Assembly: GCA_017539385.1 (NCBI GenBank)
Contig: JAFYHC010000059.1
Span: forward strand, 1-64,000
Direction: 5' to 3'
Origin: Solobacterium sp.
Lineage (GTDB): Bacteria > Bacillota_I > Bacilli_A > Erysipelotrichales > Erysipelotrichaceae
Length of the DNA stretch: 64,000 nt
Part shown: piece by piece, positions 17,159 through 25,554 of the stretch
Layout of the letters: every line of letters starts with the position of its first letter
Position numbering within the stretch: position 1 is the first letter of the stretch
Program-made: the position numbers and the translations under genes
The notes under the pieces: model-generated
The model's input: only the letters and a program-made list of their open reading frames with translations
What the model was told of the DNA's origin: nothing
Database searches by the model: none

Positions 17159-18070
17159 TTAACCCTTAACAGCACCCGCCATGATACCGTTATCGAAATA
17201 CTTCTGGAAGAACGGATACATGATCATCAGCGGAACGCTGGAGATAATAATTGTTGCGTACTTGAGCAGTTCAGCAAGACGTGCACGTTCTGCTGTACTC
17301 TGCATGTCAGAAACCATGCCGGGATCCGGCTGGCTCTGAATCAGGATCGAACGAAGAACAAGCTGCAGAGGCTGCTTGGATGCACTGTTCAGATAAATCA
17401 GGGCATCGAAGTAACTGTTCCACATACCGACAAACTGCCACATGGAAATTGTTGCAATGATCGGTGTACATACCGGCAGCAGGATCTTGAAGAAATAAAC
17501 CATTTCATTCGCACCGTCGATTTCTGCAGCTTCCTGCAGGTCACGCGGAATTCCCATGTAGTATGTACGTGCGATGATCATGTTCCAGACGCTGAATGCG
17601 GGAGGAATCAGAATCGCCCAGATCGTATCCAGCATTCCCAGGTTACTGATCAGCAAGTATGTCGGGATCAGGCCGCCGCCGAAGAACATTGTGATAACGA
17701 ATAAGGTATTGAAGAATCCTTTACCTTTGAAATCCGGCCGTGACATCGGATATGCCGCGAGTAAGGTGATGACGACCGAAATAATCGTGAACAGAATAGA
17801 ATAAATGAGTGCGTTTTTGAAACCGACCCAGATCTGGGAGTTGCCCAGAACTCGTTCATACGCTGTCAGTGTCCATTTGTTGAAATCAAATGTAAGACCT
17901 TTGTTCTGCAGTGTAACCGGATCAATGAACGAAGCCAGGATGATATAAACCATCGGCAGAATGATTGCGACTACAAACAAGCCAAGGAGTATGTAACCGA
18001 TGATAAGAATTGTCTTATCTTCAATCGGATACTTAGAAAACTCGCTTTTTTTCTTCTTATTTTCCATCAT
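17159..18070 (-). CDS. sugar ABC transporter permease, LplC/YtcP type (303 aa)
   Basis: An inner-membrane permease with six predicted helices and the EAA loop that contacts the ATPase (EAAEIDGANEMVYF). The start of about 20 charged residues is cytoplasmic. It is encoded between its partner permease (10-base gap) and the binding lipoprotein. No ATPase is in this operon; the MsmK-type ATPase at 21975, or the ones at 39742 and 45614, could energise it. Confidence 0.92.
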   Translation of the reverse strand: MMENKKKKSEFSKYPIEDKTILIIGYILLGLFVVAIILPMVYIILASFIDPVTLQNKGLTFDFNKWTLTAYERVLGNSQIWVGFKNALIYSILFTIISVVITLLAAYPMSRPDFKGKGFFNTLFVITMFFGGGLIPTYLLISNLGMLDTIWAILIPPAFSVWNMIIARTYYMGIPRDLQEAAEIDGANEMVYFFKILLPVCTPIIATISMWQFVGMWNSYFDALIYLNSASKQPLQLVLRSILIQSQPDPGMVSDMQSTAERARLAELLKYATIIISSVPLMIMYPFFQKYFDNGIMAGAVKG

Positions 18071-18079
18071 TCACCTCGG

Positions 18080-19021
18080 TCAGATACCCTTACCTTCATT
18101 CATTCCCTGAACGATCTTATTCATCGAGACAAGAAGGATAACATTGATTACGGTGTTAAACAGACCTACAGCTGTGGAGAAACCGTAGTCACCGTCAAGA
18201 AGACCTTTCTTATACACGTAAGTCGAAATGATTTCAGATGATGACATGTTCATATCCGTCTGCAGAGCATATGCTTTTTCAAAGCCGATACTCATGATGT
18301 TACCAACAGCCATGATGAACTGAATCAGTACCGTATCCTTAATCGCCGGCCATTCAACCGCCTTGATCTGCTGAATAATGTTCGCACCGTCAATGACTGC
18401 AGCTTCCTTCAGTTCCTTGCTTGCGTTAGAAAGCGCAGCAGTGTAAATGATGGAAGCCCAGCCTGCACCCTGCCAGATACCCGAAGCGATGTAGATCGTA
18501 CGGAAAGCTGACGGCATTGTCATGAAGTTAATCTGTGTTCCGAGCAGGGAATTGACCATTCCGGTCGGAGAAAGAAGAATTCTGACGATACCGCAGAGGA
18601 CGATGACCGAAATGAAATTCGGCATGTACAGAACAAGCTGTATCCTCTGCTTTGTTTTGGTGCTGAGAATGCGATTCAGCAGGAATGCGAGCAGAATCGG
18701 GATTGGGAAACCCCAGAGTAATCCGAAGACACTCAGTTTGAGAGTATTCATCAGATATCTCATGAAGTCCGGCGAAGAAAGGAATCTGGCAAAGTGTTCC
18801 ATGCCAACCCATTCACTTCCGAGAATACCTCTGATCGGGTTGTATTCCAAAAATGCAATCAGAATACCGCCCATCGGGATATAACGGAAGATAATAGTCA
18901 GCAGGAACGCCGGCATGATAAACAGCGCATACAACTGCCAATGCTGCCGAACATAAACGAAAAAATTGTGCAGCTTTGAACTTTTAGCAACTGAAGCCGT
19001 GCTCCCTGATGCTTTTCCCAT
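18080..19021 (-). CDS. sugar ABC transporter permease, LplB type (313 aa)
   Basis: The second permease of the sucrose/fructan importer, with six helices and the EAA loop (EAAVIDGANIIQQI). The ATG at 19021 is chosen because AGAGGAGG precedes it; a longer frame reaches into the promoter region. It is the first gene of the transcript that continues through the second permease, the binding protein and GH32. Confidence 0.9.
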   Translation of the reverse strand: MGKASGSTASVAKSSKLHNFFVYVRQHWQLYALFIMPAFLLTIIFRYIPMGGILIAFLEYNPIRGILGSEWVGMEHFARFLSSPDFMRYLMNTLKLSVFGLLWGFPIPILLAFLLNRILSTKTKQRIQLVLYMPNFISVIVLCGIVRILLSPTGMVNSLLGTQINFMTMPSAFRTIYIASGIWQGAGWASIIYTAALSNASKELKEAAVIDGANIIQQIKAVEWPAIKDTVLIQFIMAVGNIMSIGFEKAYALQTDMNMSSSEIISTYVYKKGLLDGDYGFSTAVGLFNTVINVILLVSMNKIVQGMNEGKGI

Positions 19022-19116
19022 TGAATTCCTCCTCTTAACAGGAACCTGTAACACATACCGGCACGCCGCGGCAGAAAATGTGCATCGATATGCATTCACG
19101 CTCCTAAGACAATCCC

Positions 19117-19146
19117 ATAGTAGCACTGCCTTTTTTTGTCAGTCAA
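19117..19146 (-). promoter_or_regulatory. promoter of the sucrose/fructan operon
   Basis: On the minus strand TTGACT (19141-19146) and TACTAT (19117-19122) are separated by 18 bases, a near-consensus sigma-A promoter. It lies about 95 bases before the first permease gene. Operator-like sequences lie just upstream of the -35 box. The interval 19022-19381 holds no gene. Confidence 0.75.
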
Positions 19147-19155
19147 CGCTAAAAT

Positions 19156-19169
19156 TGTGCATTTGCACA
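19156..19169. promoter_or_regulatory. palindrome TGTGCA-TT-TGCACA, likely LacI-family operator
   Basis: A perfect 6-bp palindrome with a two-base centre lies 10 bases upstream of the -35 box of the sucrose/fructan operon. Its right half, ATTTGCACAT (19161-19170), recurs exactly at 19282-19291 inside the promoter of the divergent lacI-type gene, which suggests one regulator acts on both promoters. Confidence 0.55.
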
Positions 19170-19175
19170 TTTTTT

Positions 19176-19189
19176 TGAATACGCTTACA
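19176..19189. promoter_or_regulatory. cre-like CcpA site upstream of the sucrose/fructan operon
   Basis: TGAATACGCTTACA matches the cre consensus TGWAANCGNTNWCA at 13 of 14 positions. It lies next to the TGTGCA palindrome, between the two divergent promoters, and could mediate carbon catabolite control. The LacI-family regulator next door could also recognise it. Confidence 0.55.
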
Positions 19190-19276
19190 TTTGTGCGTTT
19201 AACCCTTTTCCTTATATAATTGTCTCATATATGTTGAAAAGGGATCAATTTCTCTGATTGGTTTTTTGTTAATGAT

Positions 19277-19305
19277 TTGTCATTTGCACATAACAATGCT
19301 AGTAT
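19277..19305 (+). promoter_or_regulatory. promoter of the lacI-type regulator gene
   Basis: TTGTCA (19277-19282) and TAGTAT (19300-19305) with a 17-base spacer. The spacer contains the half-site ATTTGCACAT also found in the divergent operon's palindrome, which suggests autoregulation. Confidence 0.7.
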
Positions 19306-19381
19306 GTTTTCGTAGTATCTTTATTTTGTAAACATTGTGCCTTTTCAGGGAACAGGGTAAAATAAAGATCAGAGTAGACGT

Positions 19382-20437
19382 ATGCAGAAAACAAGAAAAG
19401 TAACAATTCAGGATATTGCCGATGCGCTTGGCATATCACGAAATACCGTATCCAAAGCCATCAATAATACAGATGGAATTGCGGAAGCGACCCGTGACAA
19501 GATCCTGCAGAAAGCCGTGGAAATGGGCTATAAGCAGTTCTCCTATGTAACTTCCGTGGCAGCGGTTGCCCGCCAGCAGGAAGAGGTTCTTGAGGAACAG
19601 GATACAGTCGGAGAAATTGCTCTTTTCACTACGTTCTATCTGCCGAACAGTCACTTTGGCTCAATGATGCTGGACAAGTTCCATCTGGAGATTTCTCAAA
19701 TCGGCTTCACAATGTCCATTCACCGCGTCACGGATGATGATATCCGGAATCTGCGCTTCCCGAAAACATTTAATGCAGAAACGGTCAAAGGCATACTCTG
19801 TCTGGAATTATTTGATTATAACTACAGCAAAATGCTCTGCAGCAGCGGCATTCCCCTTCTGCTAGTCGATGGGCCTTCCAGGTTCGGCGGACTGAAGCTG
19901 GACTGTGACATGCTGCTGATGGACAATCTTTCGGAAGTATTCGGTTTCACCAACCGGATGATCAGCCGCGGATTGACCCGCATCGGCTTCATCGGTGACT
20001 TCATGCACTGCCAGTCATTCTATGAACGGTATATGGCATTTATGACTGCCATGATGATGGCAGGTGTCCCGGTCGATCAGAACTTCGTACTGACACCGCC
20101 GGTAGGTGATGACGATGCATTCGCAAATGCTCTGGAATCGCTGAATGATTATCCGGATGTATTCATCTGTGCCAATGATTTCATTGCCATTGATGCCATG
20201 CAGATACTCTTCCAGAGAAACCGCAGTCTGATGAAGAAGATACGCTTTTTCGGATTCGATGACAGTCATGAATCCCGTATATTCTATCCTTCCCTCTCAA
20301 CGGTGCATATCCATTCACAGTCGATGGCCTACTCCGCTGTACAGTTATTAATATCAAGAATGAAATCACCAAATATGGAAAGCCGCACGGTCTATGTTGC
20401 GACTGACGTCGTGCTGCGTGATTCCACGGAATTCTGA
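19382..20437 (+). CDS. LacI family transcriptional regulator (351 aa)
   Basis: The N-terminal helix-turn-helix is typical (VTIQDIADALGISRNTVSKA, residues 8-27). The rest is a periplasmic-binding-protein-like ligand domain. It is divergent from the sucrose/fructan importer operon and shares operator-like sequences with it, so it probably controls both that operon and itself. The sugar effector is unknown. The DUF624 gene follows after 12 bases, so the two are co-transcribed. Confidence 0.92.
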   Translation: MQKTRKVTIQDIADALGISRNTVSKAINNTDGIAEATRDKILQKAVEMGYKQFSYVTSVAAVARQQEEVLEEQDTVGEIALFTTFYLPNSHFGSMMLDKFHLEISQIGFTMSIHRVTDDDIRNLRFPKTFNAETVKGILCLELFDYNYSKMLCSSGIPLLLVDGPSRFGGLKLDCDMLLMDNLSEVFGFTNRMISRGLTRIGFIGDFMHCQSFYERYMAFMTAMMMAGVPVDQNFVLTPPVGDDDAFANALESLNDYPDVFICANDFIAIDAMQILFQRNRSLMKKIRFFGFDDSHESRIFYPSLSTVHIHSQSMAYSAVQLLISRMKSPNMESRTVYVATDVVLRDSTEF

Positions 20438-20449
20438 GGTGAACAGTAA

Positions 20450-21106
20450 ATGAATATTTTCTCTTATGACAGCAAATTCAGTCAGCTGCTGATCAAGATC
20501 AGTTACGGATGCTGGCTCAATCTGCTGTGGATGATCTGCAGTCTGCCGATCATAACGATCGGTGCTTCTACGACTGCACTGTATGATGTATGCCTGCGCA
20601 TCGCAGAAGAGCGCGAGCATAATGTAACAAAGCAGTTCTTTACCGCATTCAAAAATAACTTCAAACAGTCGACACGCCTGTGGCTGATCCTTCTGGCAGC
20701 CGGTCTTGTACTTGGGGCAGACGGTTATATCGTACATAATCTGCGCAGTTCATCCGTCGGACTGCCGGCTGTGTTCTGGACATTGAATCTTGCGCTGCTG
20801 ATTGCTGCAGCAGTAGTATATACGATCGTTCTTCTGTATATATTCCCTTTGATCGCACGTTTTGAAAACAACGACAAAGCCATGCTGAAGAACGCATTCC
20901 TGTTCGGGATCCGGTATTTATTCAATACCATCCTTATGTTTGCGATCCACTTTGCCATGTTTTTTGCAATAGTGAGCATATTTACGCCGCTGATACTGTT
21001 TGGTGAGGGCATTGTTGCACTGATCTGCTCTAACTTCCTCATCTACGTATTCGGCACTGCTGCTGTCGAGCCGTCTGTGCAGGATGAAAGCCGCGGAGAT
21101 TCCTGA
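20450..21106 (+). CDS. DUF624 (YesL-like) membrane protein (218 aa)
   Basis: An integral membrane protein with about five hydrophobic segments and the DUF624 pattern near the N-terminus (WLNLLWMICSLPIITIGAST). Family members are nearly always found beside LplABC-type sugar importers and are of unknown function, possibly helping the importer assemble. It ends on the first base of the next gene (TGATG overlap), so the two are coupled. Confidence 0.85.
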   Translation: MNIFSYDSKFSQLLIKISYGCWLNLLWMICSLPIITIGASTTALYDVCLRIAEEREHNVTKQFFTAFKNNFKQSTRLWLILLAAGLVLGADGYIVHNLRSSSVGLPAVFWTLNLALLIAAAVVYTIVLLYIFPLIARFENNDKAMLKNAFLFGIRYLFNTILMFAIHFAMFFAIVSIFTPLILFGEGIVALICSNFLIYVFGTAAVEPSVQDESRGDS

Positions 21107-21843
21107 TGCAGAGGACGAATAAAGAGCGCCGTGTGGCAAAAGATGCATTCCGCCGCATGAACAAGGCAGAGAAGATCGACTATATCTTCACTTACTACAA
21201 ACTTCCCATTTTCACCGTATGCGTAGTACTGGCTCTGTTCCTTCAGGCAGGGATCCATGCCCTGACTAAAAAGGACCCGATCCTGTATAACGCATATGCT
21301 AATGTATCGTTCGGAGATACTCTTCGCGAAGAGCTCACCGACGGATATCTGGCTTATTCCGGAAAAAATCCTAACAAGTTTGAAATCACAGAATATCCGG
21401 ACCTGTATCTGTCGGAGGATGCCTCTGGTGAAAACCATCAGTACGCATACGCATCCAGGATCAAAGTGCTTGGTTCAATCAGCGCCAAGCGCATGGACAT
21501 CGTCTTCATGAACAAAGAAGCTTATGATCTGATGTCTGAGAGTGGATTACTGGCGGATCTGAAGAGTATTCAGGAAATCGATGCATCGTTGTACAAACGG
21601 CTGGAACTTTACCTGACAGACAATACCGTTATCCTCGAAGATAACTCCGTAGAGTTTGACCTTGGTGAGGCAAGTGTATATTCAGCCGTGACGGAAGAAC
21701 AGACCAATGCGGTCAATGTTACTTCCCTTCCACTGATCCATCGCGCGCAGACAGACGGCGACGTCTATGCAGCGATCATTGCGAACAGTCCCCGGATCAC
21801 GGAGGCATTGTCCTATCTGGACTACCTTCTTTCAGCAGACTGA
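21106..21843 (+). CDS. single-pass membrane protein of unknown function (245 aa)
   Basis: I do not recognise the family. About 30 basic and polar residues are followed by one hydrophobic segment (residues about 34-52) and a 190-residue soluble domain expected outside the cell. That domain has no cysteine and no clear catalytic motif. A weak resemblance to part of a solute-binding protein is possible (end segment SPRITEALSYLDYLL). The start overlaps the stop of the DUF624 gene, so the pair probably work together beside the sugar importer. Confidence 0.7.
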   Translation: MQRTNKERRVAKDAFRRMNKAEKIDYIFTYYKLPIFTVCVVLALFLQAGIHALTKKDPILYNAYANVSFGDTLREELTDGYLAYSGKNPNKFEITEYPDLYLSEDASGENHQYAYASRIKVLGSISAKRMDIVFMNKEAYDLMSESGLLADLKSIQEIDASLYKRLELYLTDNTVILEDNSVEFDLGEASVYSAVTEEQTNAVNVTSLPLIHRAQTDGDVYAAIIANSPRITEALSYLDYLLSAD

Positions 21844-21974
21844 GCGCAGCGGTCTGCCCGTATGCAGGACCGCCATTGAACGGTGAAACACCGTGCCAGT
21901 AAGTCAGAGCCTTTTCGATACCATACGGCGGCTGACTTCATAATTCTTTCAATAGAGAAAGGGGCAAAATAAGT

Positions 21975-23171
21975 ATGGCAACAGTAACACTCAAACACAT
22001 CCAGAAGATCTATCCGAACACTGAAGCACCGTCAAAGAAAAAGAAGAAGAAGGAAGAAGCACCTGTCGAAGAGAAGAAGTACAAGCTGAAAGTCACAGAA
22101 GAAGGCGTAGTAGCTGTTGATGACTTCAACCTTGACATCGCCGATAAGGAATTCATCGTTCTCGTTGGTCCGTCCGGATGCGGAAAATCCACGACACTGC
22201 GCATGGTCGCAGGTCTGGAAGAGATCACACGCGGTGAACTGTACATCGATGGAAAACTGGTCAACGATGAGCCGCCGAAAGACAGAGACATTGCCATGGT
22301 CTTCCAGAACTATGCTCTGTATCCGCACATGACTGTCCGTGAAAACCTGGAATTCCCGCTGAAGCTGAGAAAGGTTCCGAAGGCTGAGATCGACCAGAGA
22401 GTCAATGACGCAGCTGAGATCCTTGGCATCATGCAGTTCCTTGACAGAAAGCCGAAAGCTCTGTCCGGTGGTCAGAGACAGCGTGTCGCAATCGGCCGTG
22501 CAATCGTCCGTGAACCAAAAGTTCTTCTGATGGACGAGCCGCTGTCTAACCTGGATGCAAAACTCAGAAACCAGATGCGTGCTGAGATCATCAAGCTCAG
22601 AAAGCGTATCAACACAACATTCATCTACGTTACCCATGACCAGACCGAAGCTATGACACTGGGCGACAGAATCGTCATCATGAAAGACGGCGAAGTCCAG
22701 CAGATCGGTACACCGCAGGAAGTCTTCAACAATCCGGTCAACACATTCGTTGCAGGATTCATCGGTATGCCGCGCATGAACATGTTCGGCGGCAAGCTGC
22801 TGAAGAGAAACGGCGAATACTGCGTACAGATCCAGGATTCGATCATTCAGATTTCCAAGGACAAGCAGAAGAATCTAGCCGCTCATAATATTGGCGAACG
22901 TGATGTTGTTGTCGGCGCAAGACCGGAACACATTATCCTGGACAATGTCGACGGCGCAATGATCGACGGTGTCGTAGAAGTCAGCGAAATGATGGGTTCT
23001 TCCGTGCATCTGCACCTGAACTCCCTTGGCAGAGACTGCATCATCATCGTTCCGACACTTGACCTGAAGGATAACTCCGCTCTCGAAACTGGTGCAAACG
23101 TTAAGTTCACAATCGTTCCGAACGCGATCCACGTATTCGATCCGGAGACCGGCAAGAATCTGGAATTCTGA
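21975..23171 (+). CDS. sugar ABC transporter ATP-binding protein, MsmK/UgpC type (398 aa)
   Basis: The ATPase has Walker A GPSGCGKST, signature LSGGQRQR, Walker B LLMDEPLSNLDAK and a C-terminal TOBE-type regulatory domain. An insert of about 30 residues rich in Lys and Glu (about 18-45, including six lysines in a row) separates the first strand from the rest of the nucleotide-binding domain; the other two MsmK-type ATPases in this window lack it. It is transcribed with the lacI cluster and is the likely energiser of the nearby permeases, possibly shared between importers. Confidence 0.92.
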   Translation: MATVTLKHIQKIYPNTEAPSKKKKKKEEAPVEEKKYKLKVTEEGVVAVDDFNLDIADKEFIVLVGPSGCGKSTTLRMVAGLEEITRGELYIDGKLVNDEPPKDRDIAMVFQNYALYPHMTVRENLEFPLKLRKVPKAEIDQRVNDAAEILGIMQFLDRKPKALSGGQRQRVAIGRAIVREPKVLLMDEPLSNLDAKLRNQMRAEIIKLRKRINTTFIYVTHDQTEAMTLGDRIVIMKDGEVQQIGTPQEVFNNPVNTFVAGFIGMPRMNMFGGKLLKRNGEYCVQIQDSIIQISKDKQKNLAAHNIGERDVVVGARPEHIILDNVDGAMIDGVVEVSEMMGSSVHLHLNSLGRDCIIIVPTLDLKDNSALETGANVKFTIVPNAIHVFDPETGKNLEF

Positions 23172-23193
23172 TTTATCCGCTGCTCATACAGAA

Positions 23194-23219
23194 AGTACAC
23201 GTGCAAACGTGTACTTTTT
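23194..23219. terminator. bidirectional terminator between the ATPase and CdaR genes
   Basis: AGTACACGT and ACGTGTACT (loop GCAA) followed by TTTTT on the plus strand. It serves the ATPase gene and sits directly at the 3' end of the convergent regulator gene. Confidence 0.88.
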
Positions 23220-24292
23220 CATGTGCGCTCCTGTTTTTCCATTAACAGTGCCAGATACAGTGCTGCTGCATCATGGAACAGACGCGGATCCCATCCGCAG
23301 GCTTCTTTGATCCGCTCCAGCTGATACTGCAGCGTATTTTTATGAATGTGCAGGCTTTCGGCTGTATCTTTTAATGACATCTGCTCCTGGTAGTAGATGG
23401 ACAGCAGTTCTTTCTGACGGTCATTCAGTTCCGATAACGTACGGTTCAGGAATGCCTTGCGGACATGTTCAGAAACATTGGAAAGCAGAAACGTCAGCGG
23501 CAGTGTATCAAATATGCCGAAGTGGCCTTCCATGCTCTTCTGGGTAATGCGTGCTTCCTGATAGGAGCGGGATATGCGGTTGATGCTGTAGGGTCCGCCA
23601 ACTGCTACGGCAGCGATATCCGCTAGCTTCTTCCAGCTTTCGGCATGTTCTTCAAACATGCGGCTGCTGATGAGAATGATGAATGTACCGGGATAGTCAA
23701 AGATACGGACCATTTCCTTCCATTGGGACAGCCATGTATCGATCCGGTTTTCCAGGGAATTTGCATGGGTATTTTTTATGTCACGGCGTGCGGTGATCAG
23801 GATCATGCGGTATGTCATCTTTTCGTTCAGATGATGCACCTGCAGGAATTCCTTCAGCAGTTTTTCGTTGACCGCCTCCCCTTCCATCATCTGATGCAGT
23901 ATGTATGTATTCTGCATGCGCCGTACTTCGAGAGACTGTTCCAGGTCTTTTTCTTTCAGGATCAGCCGCATGATGCGCACGGCCAGCTGACCATAGCGGC
24001 GTACTTCTTCCGGTTTTCCGGTAATGCCGATGATGCCGACAAGTACGTGATGAAAATAAAACGGTATATTGACACCGGGCTGTGTTCCTTCATACTGACC
24101 GGTTTTTTCCACTTCGATCGTTTCCCCGCTCTGTCCGGCAAGATGGCCTACTTCATGGTAGGTCCCGATCCGCGTTGGGTCTGTGGATGCCATGACGATG
24201 CCGCGCTCTGTAATGTAGTTAATATCATATCCGCAGGTCTCTTTTACGGTTTCTACGATCTGCTGGGCAAGTTCCTGTTTCATTCCTGCCAT
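23219..24292 (-). CDS. CdaR-type carbohydrate diacid regulator (357 aa)
   Basis: The N-terminal 130 residues match the putative sugar diacid recognition domain of CdaR (E. coli regulator of glucarate/galactarate/glycerate use). The C-terminal 60 residues are a PucR-type helix-turn-helix (SLKDTAESLHIHKNTLQYQL). It is divergent from glycerate kinase and a GntP-type permease and probably activates them when glycerate or a sugar acid is present. The start at 24292 follows AAGGAG; the upstream frame has no ribosome binding site. Confidence 0.88.
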   Translation of the reverse strand: MAGMKQELAQQIVETVKETCGYDINYITERGIVMASTDPTRIGTYHEVGHLAGQSGETIEVEKTGQYEGTQPGVNIPFYFHHVLVGIIGITGKPEEVRRYGQLAVRIMRLILKEKDLEQSLEVRRMQNTYILHQMMEGEAVNEKLLKEFLQVHHLNEKMTYRMILITARRDIKNTHANSLENRIDTWLSQWKEMVRIFDYPGTFIILISSRMFEEHAESWKKLADIAAVAVGGPYSINRISRSYQEARITQKSMEGHFGIFDTLPLTFLLSNVSEHVRKAFLNRTLSELNDRQKELLSIYYQEQMSLKDTAESLHIHKNTLQYQLERIKEACGWDPRLFHDAAALYLALLMEKQERT

Positions 24293-24322
24293 GACTATTG
24301 TTCTCCTTACTAATATTTTATT

Positions 24323-24386
24323 TATAGAATACTGTATTTTTATTATATATAACATATGGTTCTGTATGAATAACTTGTATTCTATA
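24323..24386. promoter_or_regulatory. 10-bp inverted repeat in the cdaR/glycerate kinase intergenic region
   Basis: TATAGAATAC (24323-24332) and GTATTCTATA (24377-24386) are exact inverted copies 44 bases apart in the 117-base divergent promoter region. They are candidate half-operators for the CdaR-type regulator. The region is AT-rich, so chance is possible. Confidence 0.45.
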
Positions 24387-24409
24387 GACAGAAATAAAGG
24401 AGAAAAGAT

Positions 24410-25549
24410 ATGAAAGTCGTAATCGCTATTGACTCTCTGAAAGGCTCACTCTCATCACTGGAAGCCGGTGATGCGATCCGTCAGGGAATTCTTCTGGCAG
24501 ATCCAACCGCACAGGTACTTGTACGTCCGCTGGCTGACGGAGGCGAGGGAACGGTGGAAGCACTGACGCTTGGCATGGGCGGCCAGCTGCAGAAGATCAT
24601 GGTTACCGGTCCGCTCGGATCCCCGACAGAAGCTGCCTACGGCATCCTGAATGACGGTACAACAGCCGTCATGGAAATGTCCGCTGCAGCAGGCATCACG
24701 CTTGTTGCGGACAAAGACCGCAATCCGCTTCTTGCGACCACCTATGGTGTCGGCGAAATGATCGCAGATGCCATCCGCAAAGGATGCCGCCACTTTATCA
24801 TTGGCATCGGCGGCAGTGCTACAAATGACGGCGGTGCAGGCATGCTGCAGGCACTTGGCTATGGTCTGCTGGACGAAAACGATGCACCGATTCCCTTCGG
24901 CGCAGCCGGTCTGGAAAAACTGAAGAAAATTACAAAGGACCATGTCAGTCCGGTATTGGCAGAATGCGATTTCCGCATTGCCTGCGATGTGACCAATCCG
25001 CTGTGCGGAGAGAATGGATGCAGTGCCATCTACGGTCCGCAGAAAGGCGCAGATCCATCCATGATCATGGCAATGGACAGATGGCTTGGTGCCTATGCGG
25101 ATCTGGCTGCAGAGAGCTTTGAAAAGGCTGATAAGAACTTCCCGGGAACCGGTGCTGCCGGTGGTCTGGGATTTGCCTTCCTGACCTTTACAAATGCTGT
25201 ACTGGAGTCCGGCATCGATATCGTACTGCGTGAGACAGCATTAGAAGACTATGTAAAAGATGCAGACATTGTTGTCACCGGTGAAGGACGCCTGGATGGA
25301 CAAACCGTCTATGGCAAAGCACCGATCGGTGTAGCAAAGACAGCGAAGAAATTCAACCGTCCGGTCATCGCCTTCAGCGGTGCTGTTACAGAAGATGCGG
25401 TTGCCTGCAACCAGCATGGCATTGATGCCTTCTTCCCGATCCTGCGCCGCATCAGCACGCTGCAGGAAGCAATGGATCCCTCTGCCGCAAGACAGAACAT
25501 GATTGATACAAGTGAACAGGTATTCCGGCTGATCCGGACAATGAGGTAA
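24410..25549 (+). CDS. glycerate kinase, GlxK/GarK family (379 aa)
   Basis: This enzyme phosphorylates D-glycerate with ATP to give 2- or 3-phosphoglycerate. The N-terminus (DSLKGSLSSLEAG) and the block LADGGEGT are family hallmarks, and the length of 379 is standard. AAGGAG lies eight bases before the ATG. It is followed after five bases by a GntP-type permease, so uptake and phosphorylation are encoded together under a CdaR-type regulator. Confidence 0.93.
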   Translation: MKVVIAIDSLKGSLSSLEAGDAIRQGILLADPTAQVLVRPLADGGEGTVEALTLGMGGQLQKIMVTGPLGSPTEAAYGILNDGTTAVMEMSAAAGITLVADKDRNPLLATTYGVGEMIADAIRKGCRHFIIGIGGSATNDGGAGMLQALGYGLLDENDAPIPFGAAGLEKLKKITKDHVSPVLAECDFRIACDVTNPLCGENGCSAIYGPQKGADPSMIMAMDRWLGAYADLAAESFEKADKNFPGTGAAGGLGFAFLTFTNAVLESGIDIVLRETALEDYVKDADIVVTGEGRLDGQTVYGKAPIGVAKTAKKFNRPVIAFSGAVTEDAVACNQHGIDAFFPILRRISTLQEAMDPSAARQNMIDTSEQVFRLIRTMR

Positions 25550-25554
25550 TTAAA

